Of a DNA stretch of 64,000 nt, positions 11,106 to 22,751 are shown piece after piece. The stretch covers positions 348,600,243 through 348,664,242 of the forward strand of contig CM040121.1 of NCBI GenBank assembly GCA_022559845.1, given 5' to 3'. Position numbers and translations under genes: made by a program. The stretch comes from Amorphophallus konjac (Eukaryota; Streptophyta; Magnoliopsida; Alismatales; Araceae). Under the pieces are notes generated by a model. It was given only the letters and a program-made list of their open reading frames with translations, had not been told where the DNA came from and searched no databases. The first letter of the stretch is position 1. Each line of letters opens with the position of its first letter.

Positions 11106-11236
11106 TGCATAGAACACACAGACAATCTGATAAAATAATTTCATCAAAACATAAACAGTTGTCAATCAATCAAAACAAGGTGTTGCCAATGAAATAAAGT
11201 AATTGTCAACATCATCAACACAAAGGAGTCACAACA

Positions 11237-11485
11237 ATCTCCCCTTTTTTGATGATGGCAACCCCCTATCATGTAAAAGAGCAACAACCTGTCATTTAGA
11301 TGAATTTTTGATGAAAGACATGATTTGTTATTCAGATTGTCATGCAGATACTATGAATGCATGCTACGAAATAAAGACTAACTCCCTGCTCACAATATCT
11401 CCCCCTTTGCCATAACATGATTCATACACTCCCCTTGGAATGAATTCAGAATTCATCAAATAGACAATATTCTCCCCCTTTGACA
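11237..11485 (-). other. Cluster of polypurine tracts of element B
   Basis: On the plus strand TCTCCCC(C)TTT-type tracts lie at 11238-11251 (touching the LTR), 11398-11411, 11429-11438 and 11471-11483, with another at 12849-12859. Read on the minus strand they are AAAGGGGGAGA tracts, the counterpart of the cluster in element A. Confidence 0.75.
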
Positions 11486-13116
11486 TCAACAAAGAGGAGG
11501 GAAAGTGATTACAAGGGAAGGAACATGAGAGATCATCTGACTGGCATTCTGAACAAGTAGTTCAGGAATAAGCATTCTAAAGCACAGAGTCTTCAGTCAT
11601 ATGAATTTAGAAACTACTTTCAGATAGAATTTTGGTTTAAAGACTATAAAATTTTGAGTTCATGCACTACAATCAATGGATAAGTTTTCTGTGCATGATA
11701 AAACAATAAACCAGAATCACATTTGCATGAGAGATTCAGTTTCAAAATATCTTACTTTCATAGACTCAAAAAAAATGTTAAGAGTTACTAGATCATGTAT
11801 TGAAATTAAACAAGTTGACATCCATGAAATTTCTTTTGAAGGAACATCATTTTCAATATTAGTTCATTAAGGGCATTCAGGTGCCATTTGTCTTTTTGCA
11901 TAAGGGTATACGTTTATCAGACACCAATACTCCTAGATACTCAACATGATGGACCATTCTGCATGATCAAATTCAATAGAACTGATTTACACCTTTTTGT
12001 GTGAGGGTATATGTTTATCAGACGCCAGTTACCCCCAGGTACTCAGTGAAACCACCTTACTGTTTTGATCATTTTATGCAGAGATAACTGATACACCTCA
12101 TGACTTAAGTATTGTCCATTTCTTTGATGGATCACTTAGTTTCTCAGTGATTTACCAGTCATTGCTCTGCCAACATTATTTTTCAAAGATTTTTAATGTT
12201 TTTCAATATCTTTCCTAGCTGTCCTTTATATATTTCAGAATGATTTGATTAAGAACAATACACATACTTAGCTTCTCTAACATGATTTTAGATGAGTTTT
12301 TCAGATTTCAGATATGATTAGCTTTGTCTGACATGAAATAAGATAAGGGTTGAGAGCTTTATCAATTTTCAGCTTTCTTATGTACTGATTGCAATCTTTA
12401 AACTCCAAAAATTATAAAATTCAAACCATTAAGTCAGTCTATAAGCAATTCAAATTCTTATAAGAGAAGAAGTCTATTTTCTATTGCTTAGGAATCAGAA
12501 CTGACTAACAGATTGCCATATTATCAGACTCAATCATTCAGAGTCAAAGGATGAATGAACAGGGTCGACGCTGGGAGTTCAAGGCGTCCACGCATCAGTT
12601 GAAGAGGCAACACTATAAAACACTGAGATAATATCAATGCATAGACTCCACGCTATTGCAGCGTCAACTAATCAGAATAAGGAGCAGAGGCATTCACAGA
12701 TCTAGTTCACTGCGTCAACGCCACATTAGAGCAGCGTCGACGCAGCAATTAAAAAAGGCAGAGTTAATAGTTCACTGGAATACCCCAGTGCGTCAACGCT
12801 ACAGCGTGATAGCGTCGACGCAGCAGTTCACCCTGAATTTCTGACAAGACTCCCCCTGTCTATATGCATGTAGTTTTGCAAATGAATGGCAAGAATTAAA
12901 TGAGAGAGAGCTTCGACATAGGTCATGGATGAATGATATGCAATGAAAACTATGTCATAAAAAATTATGAATGATATGCATGTGGTTTTAGACACATTCA
13001 TGACTAAATGATATGCAGTGATGATCATGAGTGTAAAAAAATATGAGTGACATGCATGATCATGATTATGTTGCTACATTCAACATTCACATATTTTATT
13101 CAAGCCATCAGAGAAT
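11486..13116 (-). other. Non-coding region between RNase H and 3' LTR of element B
   Basis: About 1.6 kb of AT-rich sequence with no recognisable protein. It holds a pair of similar ~30-base phrases (around 11888-11935 and 11996-12045, sharing GTATA(C/T)GTTTATCAGACNCCA) and the palindrome cluster at 12562-12821. Confidence 0.6.
12562..12821. repeat. Cluster of GCGTCGACGC-type palindromes in element B
   Basis: The perfect 10-base palindrome GCGTCGACGC occurs at 12734-12743 and 12812-12821. Near-copies are at 12562 (GGGTCGACGC), 12584 (GCGTCCACGC), 12712 and 12790 (GCGTCAACGC), with a half site at 12661. These CG-rich words stand out from the AT-rich surroundings. Confidence 0.8.
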
Positions 13117-14981
13117 TTATTTATTATGCTGAATTTTACACAAGCCAAGTTCTCTTCTAAGAAATTTAAACCTTTCATTCCCAAGAGGCTTAGTAAAGAT
13201 ATCAGCAATTTGTTTTTCAGTTTCAATGAAGTTCATTTCAATTTCCTTTTTATTTACAACATCTCTAAGAAAATGGTGTTTTATCTCTATATGCTTAGTC
13301 CTAGAATGATGAACATGATTTTTAGCAAGGCATATAGCACTAGTATTATCACACAAGATTGGAATACATTCAATTTTATATGATAATCATCTAGTTGGTG
13401 CTTGATCCAAAGTACTTGGGCAGCACAATTACCTGCTGCAACATATTCAGCCTCAGCTGTAGACAAGGCTACAGTGTGTTGCTTCTTAGATGCCCAAGAT
13501 ACTAGACAGCCACCAAGGAATTGACAATAGCCACTAGTGCTTTTTCTATCTACTCGACACCCAGCATAGTCTGCATCAGTGTAGGCTAGAAGTTCTAACT
13601 CACACTTAGCAGGATACCATAGACCTAGCTCTTGGGTGCCTAGTAAATACCTAAAAATCCTTTTCACAGCCTTAAGATGTGTTTCTTTAGGACTAGCCTG
13701 AAATCTAGAGCATAAACACACTGAAAATTGAATGTCAGGCCTAGATGCTGTAAGATATAGAAGGGATCCGATCATACCTCTATATAGCCTTTGGTCCACT
13801 GGTTTACCTTGAGGATCTTCATCCAAACTGGTTGAGGTACCCATTGGAGCAGCTATTTCCTTGAGGTTGTCCATTTTGTACTTCTTCAATAGATCCCTTA
13901 TGTACTTGGACTGAGAGATGAAAGTACCATCCTTTGATTGTGTAACCTGCAGTCCAAGAAATAGTTTGAGCTCACCCATTGAGCTCATTTCAAACTCATT
14001 AGTCATAATTTGAGAGAATTCCTCACACAATTTGGGGTTAGTTGACCCAAAGACAATGTCATCCACATAAATTTGAATGATAAGAATATCTGAATGACTC
14101 ACCTTGGTGAACAATGTTTGATCAACTACACCTCTTGTGAAGTTCTTTTCAGTGAGGAATTTGCTCAACCTGTCATACCAAGCTCTAGAGCTTGCTTTAA
14201 ACCATAGAGAGCCTTTTGAGTTTATAGACATGATTAGGAAATCTAAGCATTCAAATCCAGGAGGCTGTCTCACATAGACATCCTCACTGATTTCCCCATT
14301 CAGAAATACAGATTTTACATCCATCTGCTGAAGATTTATTCCTAGGGAACATGCATAAGCCAATAATATTCTGATTGCTTCTAACCTGGCTACAGGGGCA
14401 AAAGACTCTTCAAAGTCTATTCCAAATTCCTGATTATACCCCTGAGCTACAAGTCTGGCCTTATTTTTAATGACATTCCCTGATTCATTAGTTTTATTTC
14501 TGAACACCCATTTAGTCCCTATGACTGTTTCATGATCAAGAGGTGGAACCAAATGCCACACCTTATTCCTGTCAAATTGATTGAGCTCCTCATGCATGGC
14601 ATTAATCCAATGCACATCTTTGAGAGCACAGTCAATGGACTTGGGTTCTACATTTGAAACAAACGCATATGCATTCAATTCATTTTGAATTCTTAAGTGA
14701 CCTCTAGTCCTAGGGGGGTCATGCAGATTGCCAATTACATTATCTACAGGATGATCTTTTAGATATCTAATGTTGACAATTTCATCACCATGACTTTCAT
14801 TTACCTCCCCCTGAACTGTAGGCTCTTCTTCATTAAGCTCTTCATTTCCTTCCTCATCCTCGGATTTGTCTGCAGGATTTCCTTCCTTCAAAATATCACC
14901 ATTGTCTTCATTCCTGCATTGACCAATATTAGTCTTTAATAAGGATTCATCAAAAATTATATGTAGAAGATTCTTCAACAA
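13117..14981 (-). pseudogene. pol: Reverse transcriptase and RNase H of element B
   Basis: Read on the minus strand, the acidic linker is followed by a Ty1/copia RT starting near [15 protein letters not shown] (~14640), with [14 protein letters not shown] and the catalytic YVDD at 14069-14058. RNase H follows, with [33 protein letters not shown] and, after a frameshift near 13375, the typical end containing IADIFTKPLG. The stretch just before AWYDRL looks scrambled by two compensating small indels, since the usual ALYGLKQA reads only in another frame. RT copies the element RNA and RNase H removes the template. Catalytic residues are visible, but the frame is broken. Confidence 0.9.
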
Positions 14982-14990
14982 TTTTGGAAT

Positions 14991-16021
14991 TCAGATTATA
15001 CACTCTATATGCTCGGGTGTTTTCAGAATAACCAAGAAAAATTCTGGTTCACCTTTAGGTTCAAATTTATCAAGGTCTCTTTTATCAGTTATATGAATGA
15101 AGCATTTACAACCAAAAACCTTGAAATGAGCAATAGAAGGTTTCTTACCCTTTAAGATCTCATAGAGTGTTTTCTGGGTAGAAGGTCTTACCATGGCTCT
15201 GTTAATTATATAACAGGCAGTATTTACTGCTTCAGCCTAGAACTTCCTTGGTAGACCACCTTCAACCAAGAGTGTACGACCCATCTCCACTAGGGTTTTG
15301 TTCCTTCTCTCCACAACTCCATTCTACTCAGGTGTCCTTGGTGAGGAGAACCTATGGTTAATTCCATTTGACCTACAGAATTCATCAAACTGTGAGTTTT
15401 CAAACTCACCTCCATGATCAGTCAAAATATTTTCAATTTTCTGGTTTTTCTTAAGACAGAACTCCTGAAATTCTGAGAATGCATCACTTTTATGTGATAA
15501 GAAATATACCCAAGTATACCTAGAGAAGTCATCTACCATGACAAACCCATACTTCCTCCCTGATAAGCTGACAGACCTGGTTGGCCCAAAAAGGTCCATG
15601 TGTATCAGCTCATAGGGTTTAGAAGATAGATTTTCTGTTCTAGATTTAAATGACTTTCTAGTTAACTTTGATTGAGTGCATGCATCACAGATTTTATTTT
15701 CTTTCTTAAAGAAACTTCAGGAAGTCCTCTAACCATGCTATGCTTATTTAGTTTATGCAAAACAGTGTAACTAGCATGACCTAACCTACGATGCCATAAA
15801 AATGCTAAGTCTTCTCTACTAGCAGTAAGGCATAGGTTAGAATGTTGAATATCATCTAGATCTATCATGTAAGTGTTATTTATCCTCTTACCAGAAAATT
15901 TAACAGTTTCGGAATCAGGTTCAAAAACTTTGCAACATTGAGAGTCAAAAAGCACTTTGCATCCTTTATCACATAGCTGGCTGATGCTAAGTAAGTTATA
16001 AGCTAATCCTTCAACCAGCAT
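14991..16021 (-). pseudogene. pol: Integrase of element B
   Basis: The minus-strand frame at 16021 ends in the GAG-pre-integrase region with the first half of the HHCC zinc finger (WHRRLGH). The second half, CDAC, is readable only after a frameshift near 15690. The catalytic core begins at MDLFGPT (15599), and the second aspartate lies in TDHGGEFEN. The stretch after SSPRTPE is interrupted by a stop at ~15321, and another stop follows ~15238. The C-terminal part (TLYEILKGKKPS, VFGCKCF) resumes at 15194. Integrase inserts the cDNA and makes the 5-base duplication. Its position before RT places this element in Ty1/copia. Confidence 0.88.
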
Positions 16022-16226
16022 GACATCTCAATGCAGCAGTAGTACACTTACCTACCTTACCTGTTCCGACAATCTTACCCTTTGTGTTGCTACCAAAGGT
16101 GACAAGGCCTCCTTGTTTCTCTGTCAGCATGCAAAACTTGGCCTTATCCCCTGTCATATGCCTGGAGCAGTCACTATCCAAGTACCACAAATTATTCTTG
16201 GCTGCCAGGCATACCTGCACACACAA
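16011..16226 (-). pseudogene. pol: Retroviral-type aspartic protease start of element B
   Basis: The segment contains LWYLDSDCSRHMTGD, the copia protease signature. The normal D-S-G active site reads D-S-D here, a glycine-to-aspartate change expected to destroy catalysis. It follows gag in the same frame after a stop at 16227-16229, and a frameshift near 16015 separates it from integrase. Confidence 0.8.
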
Positions 16227-18659
16227 TTAGGTAGAGAAGTTTGGAGCCCAAGACTGATTGGGCTCTAGAGAAGATGAAAAGTAATTAAAACAGGAAAGCA
16301 GACTTTTAGGAATCCACATTTGTTTGAAACAGTTCTGTTCAGTGGATTTTCCAGATTTCTTTTTGTTTTGCTTTTTCTTGTTGACACTAGCATGATTATT
16401 TATAGATTGATTATTTCTGTGCCAATGCCTTGGCCAGGATGTATTCACGAAATTTTGGCCATAGTAATCATTGGGCTGGCTGTAGAAATGTTCGTTCCTT
16501 GGTGTCCAATTGCCATACCCACTAACCCAATTTCTGGTGTAAGGTCTATAAGACTGTGTAGCCTGATGTCCATGACCTGTAAACCTTCCTTGAGTCCTAG
16601 TCCATCCTGACCTATTTGGATAGGTTGACTGTGCAAAGAAGTGAGACTGGGCTCTAGGTTGTGAGAAATGTTTGGGTTGAGCTCTAAAAGCATTCTGCCT
16701 CCCCTGCACCTTGGACCCTGCTGACCTATTCATAGGTGTGTATTGGGTCTTTTTCAGAGGTGGTGGTGATGGTGGAGACTTGGTGACCTTAACATGGGGT
16801 TTATGAGACTGTGTAGGTTGACTCCTAACCTGAGACTGAGCTTTGGGATTTTGTTTGGATGTGCTAGCTCTACTAGTCTCATTCAGTTTTTGTTTGCCCT
16901 TCTCCTCAGCACTGGGCTTTTTCAGATTAGTAGTTTTATTCATTGAAATATTTGAATTCATGCTAATTAGAGGTCCTTTCTCTTTTTGTGCAACAAATGA
17001 AATAGTTTTCATTCCAAAGGTTTTTGTTGCACTAGAATTAAATCCAAGGCCCTCTTTTCTGAAGTTGACCTTTGACCCTTACAAAGCATTTAGATTATCT
17101 GTACCTTGGGTCATTTTCTCAATGGTTTTAAGCTTGTCCTCATTATCCTTTTGAATGTCTTCAATGGATTTTTTCAGTTCTGTATTCACACTTAGGACAG
17201 CTTGATATTTTTCATTCACAATTTTTATCTCACTTTCATATTTCTGAATTTTCAACTTTCATTCATCAGCTTCTTTTTCTAACCTCTCATTATCTTCTTT
17301 AGAGGCTTTTAACTCATTCTTGATTTCTTTTAATTCAGAACATGTGAGTTTCAATTTTTCATTCTCAGATTCTAGACATGCAATTTTATCAGTTAGAGTT
17401 GTATCATTTTGCATGGAGTTAATCTTTCTTCTTAGATGCCTGTTTTCCTTTCTAATATCATCAGCCCTATCAGCTATGTCATGGTAGGCATCTACCCAAT
17501 CAGCAATAGTGAAATTTTCAAATCTAGTGATTACCTCATCTGAGTCCTCCTCCCTGTCTTCAGAGCTTGTTGCCATAAGATAAATGGGCTTCTCAGATTC
17601 GGCTTCACTATCAGAAGTATTGCTCATGGAGCCTTCATCTTCATCACTCCAGGTGCTAACCATAGCTCTCCCTTTCGTGTTCTTCTTCTTTGACTTGTCC
17701 TTGTATTTCTGATTCTCTGGACAATCAGCTTTCATATGGCCCGCCTTCCTGCATTGATAACAAGTATTAGATTCAATTTTCTTTGCAGGGTTATGTTTAT
17801 ACCTTTTATCCCTTCGGCCGCCACTGTACTTCTTTTGGCTGAATCGTCCTTCTCCTTTCCTGAGGAACTGCCTGAACTATCTAGTCATCATTGCCATCTC
17901 AGTACGAGTTATATCTTCTTCATTCAGGCTCTCCTCGGATGATGAACTACTAGAGCTTGATCTGCTGGACTTGCTGGATTTGCTGGCACCAGCTTTTAGA
18001 GCGATTGGCTTCTTCTTCCTCTCAACTTCTTCTATCCTTGGCATATTAATCTCATATGCCATCAGCGAGCCAATTATCTCATCAGCCCTCGTATTTCGCA
18101 AATCCCTTGACTCCTCCATCACTGTATCTTTAGTATGCCAAGCATGAGTCAGGGAGCGCAATATCTTCCTCACTACATCATATTCTGTCTGAGCCTTCCC
18201 GAGACCTCTAAGACCATTAGTAATGGTTGTCAATCGAGCATACATCTCCTTGATGGTCTCGTTGGGCTTCATCTTGAAGGCTTCATATTCGGACACAAGG
18301 AAATTGGCCTTCGTCTCTCTAACTTGAGAAGTCCCTTCATGAATGACTTCCAGTGCATCCCACATTTCCTTAGCTGAACTGCAGGCTGATACGCGGGAGA
18401 ATTCTGTAGGGTGCAGAGAGCATTGAATGACGTTTATTGCACTCCAATTTAGTGTAGACCTCCTGATCTCCTCCTTGGTCCAGACTTCCTCATTAGGGGA
18501 CAGCTCATAAGGTCCCTTGCTGACTACCTTCCAGATCTCGTAATCCTTAGCCCTCAAAAATACTTGCATACAATTCTTCCAGTATGCATAGTTAGATCCA
18601 TCGAAGAATGGGGGCTTTGTGGTTCAGTGTCCTTCAGCTATCATCCCTCGAGCATCCAT
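16227..18659 (-). pseudogene. gag: Sirevirus gag of element B
   Basis: The likely start is the minus-strand ATG at 18659, 48 bases after the PBS. TGA at 18626 interrupts codon 12. The frame continues with FFDGSNYAYWK, the UBN2-type gag core (~18570-18000), a serine-rich stretch, then TAG at 17879. Past that stop, still in frame, lie the CCHC knuckle CYQCRKAGHMKADC (~17765) and an acidic segment with MATSSEDREED. A coiled coil runs about 17500-17100 and a basic, glutamine/proline-rich tail about 16950-16300 ends near MWIPK. All stops (18626, 17879, 17261, ~17085, 16229) fall in one frame with no frameshift, so it was one protein of about 800 residues. It would form the particle and bind RNA. 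Confidence 0.88.
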
Positions 18660-18706
18660 CTTTGCCTTTTTCCTCTTCGGGCGATGAGTCCCTGCAGAAG
18701 AGTATG

Positions 18707-18718
18707 GCTCTGATACCA
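18707..18718 (-). other. Primer-binding site of element B
   Basis: The minus strand reads TGGTATCAGAGC two bases after the 5' LTR, matching initiator-Met tRNA. It fixes the orientation of B. Confidence 0.92.
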
Positions 18719-18720
18719 AG

Positions 18721-21358
18721 TGTTATGTTAGATGGACGCAGTCTATCTCCACGAAGTGTGGATCTAGAAGGGGGGTGAATAGATCTACTGCCTAATTTAA
18801 AACCAGTATAAGGCTCTAAAGCGGAATATAGGCAAATCTACTGAATCACTATCTCGAGTACTAGATTTGAACAGAGGCGAATCAAACTGTGAAGATGAAT
18901 AGGAAATCCAATCGCACATAGTTCATAGACAAACAAGCAAACACAAGGCACACAAGATTTTTAGGTGGTTCGGTTAGGAGACCTACATCCACCCCACACT
19001 CAATCGAGTATGGCTTACTACTGCGCAGTACAGCTTGCGTCCGCTGGGCAATACAGCTTGGCCTACAAACCGCTGAGCAACACAGCTTGCTGTCCGAGAC
19101 AAGTCTCACATGCTGAGGATTACAGCTTCACCTATCCAGTGGAAACCTCCACTGCAACTGTTGGGGTTTACAGCTTATCTGACCAGAGGCAGCACCTCTG
19201 CTAACAGCTGACTCACAGCTTGAAGAAACAATTTCGGAAACAAAAGACAGAAGCAAACAAAATAGAAAACCCAACTGGGAATGTAGCTCAGAATGAGCAA
19301 AGCTCAGCTCTGGTATCTGAACCAAGAGTCTGAGATACAATCAGAAAAGCTCTCAAACAAAACTCTCTCAATCTCACTCTCTCAACACATCTCTCTCAAT
19401 CTTCTCTTCTATCTTTTTCTTCTTCTCTATTTTTCTTCTCTCTGTGGATCGGTGGCTCTCTGCTGCTTCAGACTTTTACTCTCTTTGTATATACTTTGCC
19501 ACTGTTCGATCTGCCTTCATCCGAAGAAGAAGACTCTCTTTTATACCAGCAGCAGATTGGATAGGGGCGTGTGGCTTCCACATTTCCCGCCCAAGGAATT
19601 CTCCAGATCCGAGGACATTTCATCCACATGGCAGCATCCTGGATGTGCTGCTTCCACGTGTCACCATCAGGGCACCTCGTCCTTCCTTGGATCACGAGCT
19701 AAGTCATCAATCTCAGCCAGGAGTCCCTATCAGACAGAGGATCGAATTATCAATTTAAGTATAAACCCTGTACAGACTTTGTAGAGTGTAATGCATTGTA
19801 TAGACTTCACTGTATAGACTTTGTGAACTCGAATGCAGTGTATAGACTTTGTGAATGCGTGGCTATGGCATTGTACAGACTATGTGAATACAATGCTATG
19901 CAATGTATAGACTCTGTATATGCAGAGCTAAGGCATGTGCAGACTTCCCAGATGAAGGCAACCGCTGTACAGACTTGCTGAAGTGTAATGCAATGTGCAG
20001 ACTTTGAAGAACATTCAGCAGCCAATGTATAGACTAAGGCAATGTAAAGACTTGCCAGTGTATGGATTTGATGAGCATGCAGCAATGTGCAGACTTCAAT
20101 GCATGAAGAAGCAATGTGTAGACTTTGACAGACACAATGTGCAACAATGTATAGACTTGAAACACTAGATGCACGATGTACAGACTTCAACTCAAATGAT
20201 GCACAATGTACAGACTTGAATGCTGTGTGATGTACAGACTTCATGTTATGCATGAGACTCTAAGAAGACAGACGATGTATAGACTTAGCCAGCCTTCAGC
20301 TCGATGTACAGACTTCATGAATGATGCATGCAATGCACTGGACGATGTATGGACTTAGCCGATGCAGACTAGTCTGATGTACATACTTGCTCGTTGTTCA
20401 GACATCATGAGCGATGTACAGACTTGCCAAGAGAAAGACTGTACAGACTTGAGCAAAGCAAAGCAGTTGAATGTATAGACTTCACGATGTGTAGACTTGC
20501 CAAAGACAACTGGACGATGTACAGACTTGAGCAAAGCAAAGTCTGTACAGACTTGAAGGTTCACAATGTAAAGACTTTGGCAAAGCAGCAATGTACAGAC
20601 TTGCACAGTTATGGGATGTATAGACTTTATCTGAAAGCCCAATGTACAGACTTGCAAAACTGAATGTAGGTAAAGATCCCAATGTATAGACTTCGAAGTT
20701 CAACTGGTGAATGTACAGACTTTGAAGGTTCAACTGGTGAATGTATAGTCTTTACCTCGAGCAAGCTACAGTACAGTGTATGGACTTTGAAGAATGATGC
20801 ATGACGCTGTACAGACTTCACTAATGTATGAACTTAGCCTGTGCGAACAATGCAGCAATGTATAGACATTATCATGCAGACAGTACCTCACATTCATTAG
20901 TGTATAGACTGTATGCCTGATGGATGCACTGATGCAGTATATGCACAGAGGAAGCAATGCACCGATGCAATGTATAGACTTACTGAGCTGACGCTGCATG
21001 AGACACTAAATAAGACGGATAGTGTATAGACTTATGTTCTGGGTGAGTCGACGCATCTATGAAGGGGTCGACCCACTTCTGTCCAGACTATGCTGAGAGT
21101 GATGATGCATGGATGTATAGACTTACGTTCTCAACGATGCACAAACACAACACAAACACAACACGATGTATAGACTATGCTGAGTGTGAAGACTTGTGTG
21201 TGTGTGCAGTGTGTAGACTTGTGAAAATGCATAGAACACACAGACAATCTGATAAAATAATTTCATCAAAACATAAACAGTTGCCAATCAATCAAAATAA
21301 GGTGTTTCCAATGAAATAAAGCAATTGTCAACATCATCAGCACAAAGGAGTCACAACA
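18721..21358 (-). repeat. 5' LTR of element B
   Basis: At 2638 bases it is the partner of 8533-11236. It carries the same TGTTATG/CAACA ends, pyrimidine tract and U3 array (19770-21225). The minus-strand TATA box is TATAAAAG at 19545-19538. It is 66 bases shorter than its partner, almost all from one indel in the array. Confidence 0.9.
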
Positions 21359-21363
21359 AGTGA
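21359..21363. repeat. Target-site duplication of element B, right copy (AGTGA)
   Basis: Exact repeat of 8528-8532. The A LTR continues directly after it with TCAAGCCAGGGAAGCC, as at 974 in the other copy. Confidence 0.9.
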
Positions 21364-22720
21364 TCAAGCCAGGGAAGCCACAGTTCGAGCAACATATGTG
21401 CGCCTGAGCATCTAACTTATAAGAAACAGAAGAACAAGGGCATGTGAGAACAACAGAACAATTAACTGGCACGTGATGCAAGGGTGATCCTTATTGGAAG
21501 AAGCCGCCACGTTGGGTCCCAATCATTCAGATTCTGACACGTGGCAAGATTCTTCTGAAGCTTCCAGGCGGGAGTGTTCCCTCCACACGCCTAGGGCATG
21601 AGCGCGTGACCTCAGTCTGAGGGAGTATATAAATCATCCTTCTGCAAGTCAAGAAGACAACTCTCGTGCGAGATTAAGAAGAACTATTTAGGAGCAGAAG
21701 AAAGGAAGAACAGAGAAAAGAATAGGAGAGTTCAAGAGAGAAAAAGAGAGAGCAGCAGAGAAATGCAGAAGAAGAAGAAGTAGACAGAAAGAGAGAGAGA
21801 TCGAGAGTTTGAGAAGAGAAGAATACAAGCTTCATCTGAAGATTAGTCCCCACTGGAATAAAGATCAAATCCTATCCAGTCAGCTCCTTGAGAGCCATAT
21901 CTATGCTTTAGTGTTTACAGCTTTCAGTTGCTATCATTTCCCGTTTCTTGTTTTCCTTTTTATAGTTATGTCAAGCTGTTTGTCAACAGAGCAAGCTGTG
22001 TCGCTCAGCTATAGCAGAGGAGGACTCCTCTGGACGGGTTAAGCTGTAAGCCCCAATGTTTGCAGAGGTGTGGTATCCTCTGGACGGCGAAGCTATAACG
22101 CCCAGCGGTCAAGCTGTGTGTTAGCGGATGGCTAAGCTATATTGCCCAGCGGAAGCAAGCTGTGATGCTCAACGGATGTAGGCAAACTATGAGGCCCAGC
22201 GGTTAAGCTGTGTATCAGTAGGAAGCCACACTCTGGTTGGAGTGTGGGGTGGACGTCGGTCTGCGGACTGAACCACCTAAAAATTCCCTTGTCTACTGTG
22301 GTTTGATTGCCTTGTTCGATTCGATAGATGTATGCATAGGCACGATCTGTTTCTTCAGTCTAGTGGGAATTTGGTTTGCATACTGAACACTTGATTCCGG
22401 TTCGATTTCGCTAAATGAATGCTTAGGCGCGATCATTCTATCTTTCCAATCTAGTGATTGTTTAAATTGCACACTGCACGTTTGTTTTTGGTCTCATGTG
22501 AGTTGTGTGATTTTGGGTCTGTTCATCTATTTTCTCTACAGTGTTCAGAAATTCAGTTCTTCTGTCATCCTCTCGTCATTCGGAGAGACCACCCAGTTCA
22601 GTCTAGGCACTTGCTCACATTACTTCCGCATCTTTGCCTTTCCACTTGTTTTTATTGGGCGTAATTTTTAATGGGGGATTCATTCAACCCCCCTTTTGAA
22701 TCCGGGCCTTGCACCCAACA
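21364..22720 (+). repeat. Second LTR of element A, distal part
   Basis: It continues the A LTR after the B insertion and matches 974-2335: TATA box at 21626-21633, purine-rich leader, and repeated AAGCTGT/CAGCGG words at 21970-22220. It ends CAACA at 22716-22720, the canonical complement of the TGTTG start. Confidence 0.9.
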
Positions 22721-22751
22721 AATGGTATCAAAGCGTCCATCCACTCCATCA
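22721..22751 (+). other. PBS and internal leader remnant downstream of A's second LTR
   Basis: The 31 bases after the LTR match the start of A's internal region (2336-2366), including a PBS with one change (TGGTATCAAAGC, 22723-22734). A genuine 3' LTR should be followed by a target duplication and host DNA, so this LTR is also the 5' LTR of a further truncated copy, or marks a recombination junction. Confidence 0.8.

Larger units (their letters stand above)
8533..11236 (-). repeat. 3' LTR of element B
   Basis: At 2704 bases it matches 18721-21358 apart from substitutions and a 65-base length difference in the motif array. On the plus strand it begins TGTTATGTTAG and ends CAACA. A pyrimidine-rich run (9172-9256) and repeated CAGCTTG/CGCTG words (8820-9000) match, inverted, the R/U5 side of element A's LTR. 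Confidence 0.9.
8533..21358 (-). mobile_element. Element B: full-length Sirevirus-type Ty1/copia retrotransposon
   Basis: Terminal LTRs at 8533-11236 and 18721-21358 flank an internal region read on the minus strand: PBS at 18718, gag, protease, integrase, RT/RNase H, then polypurine tracts beside 11237. The copia order (integrase before RT), LTRs of ~2.7 kb, long gag with coiled coil, and repeated CTCCCCCTTT tracts identify the Sirevirus lineage. The exact AGTGA duplication shows a clean insertion into A's second LTR, so B is younger than A. Every domain is present, but stops and frameshifts are scattered throughout, so this copy is inactive. Confidence 0.9.
1..22720 (+). mobile_element. Element A: non-autonomous Sirevirus-like LTR retrotransposon (interrupted by element B)
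   Basis: Two direct LTR copies flank an internal region: 1-2335 (truncated by the window edge) and 7325-8532 plus 21364-22720. Position 1 corresponds to 7553 in the second copy, so 228 bases of the 5' LTR are missing and the full LTR is about 2.56 kb. The LTR is bounded by TGTTG and CAACA (CAATA in the 5' copy). An initiator-Met-type PBS follows the 5' LTR and a series of purine tracts precedes the second LTR. This plan (long LTRs, repeated AAGGGGGAG tracts, coiled-coil gag with zinc knuckles) fits the Sirevirus (SIRE/Maximus) lineage of Ty1/copia. The 5-kb internal region holds only gag-like sequence; no RT, integrase or RNase H is visible, so A could move only with help from another element. 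Confidence 0.85.
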
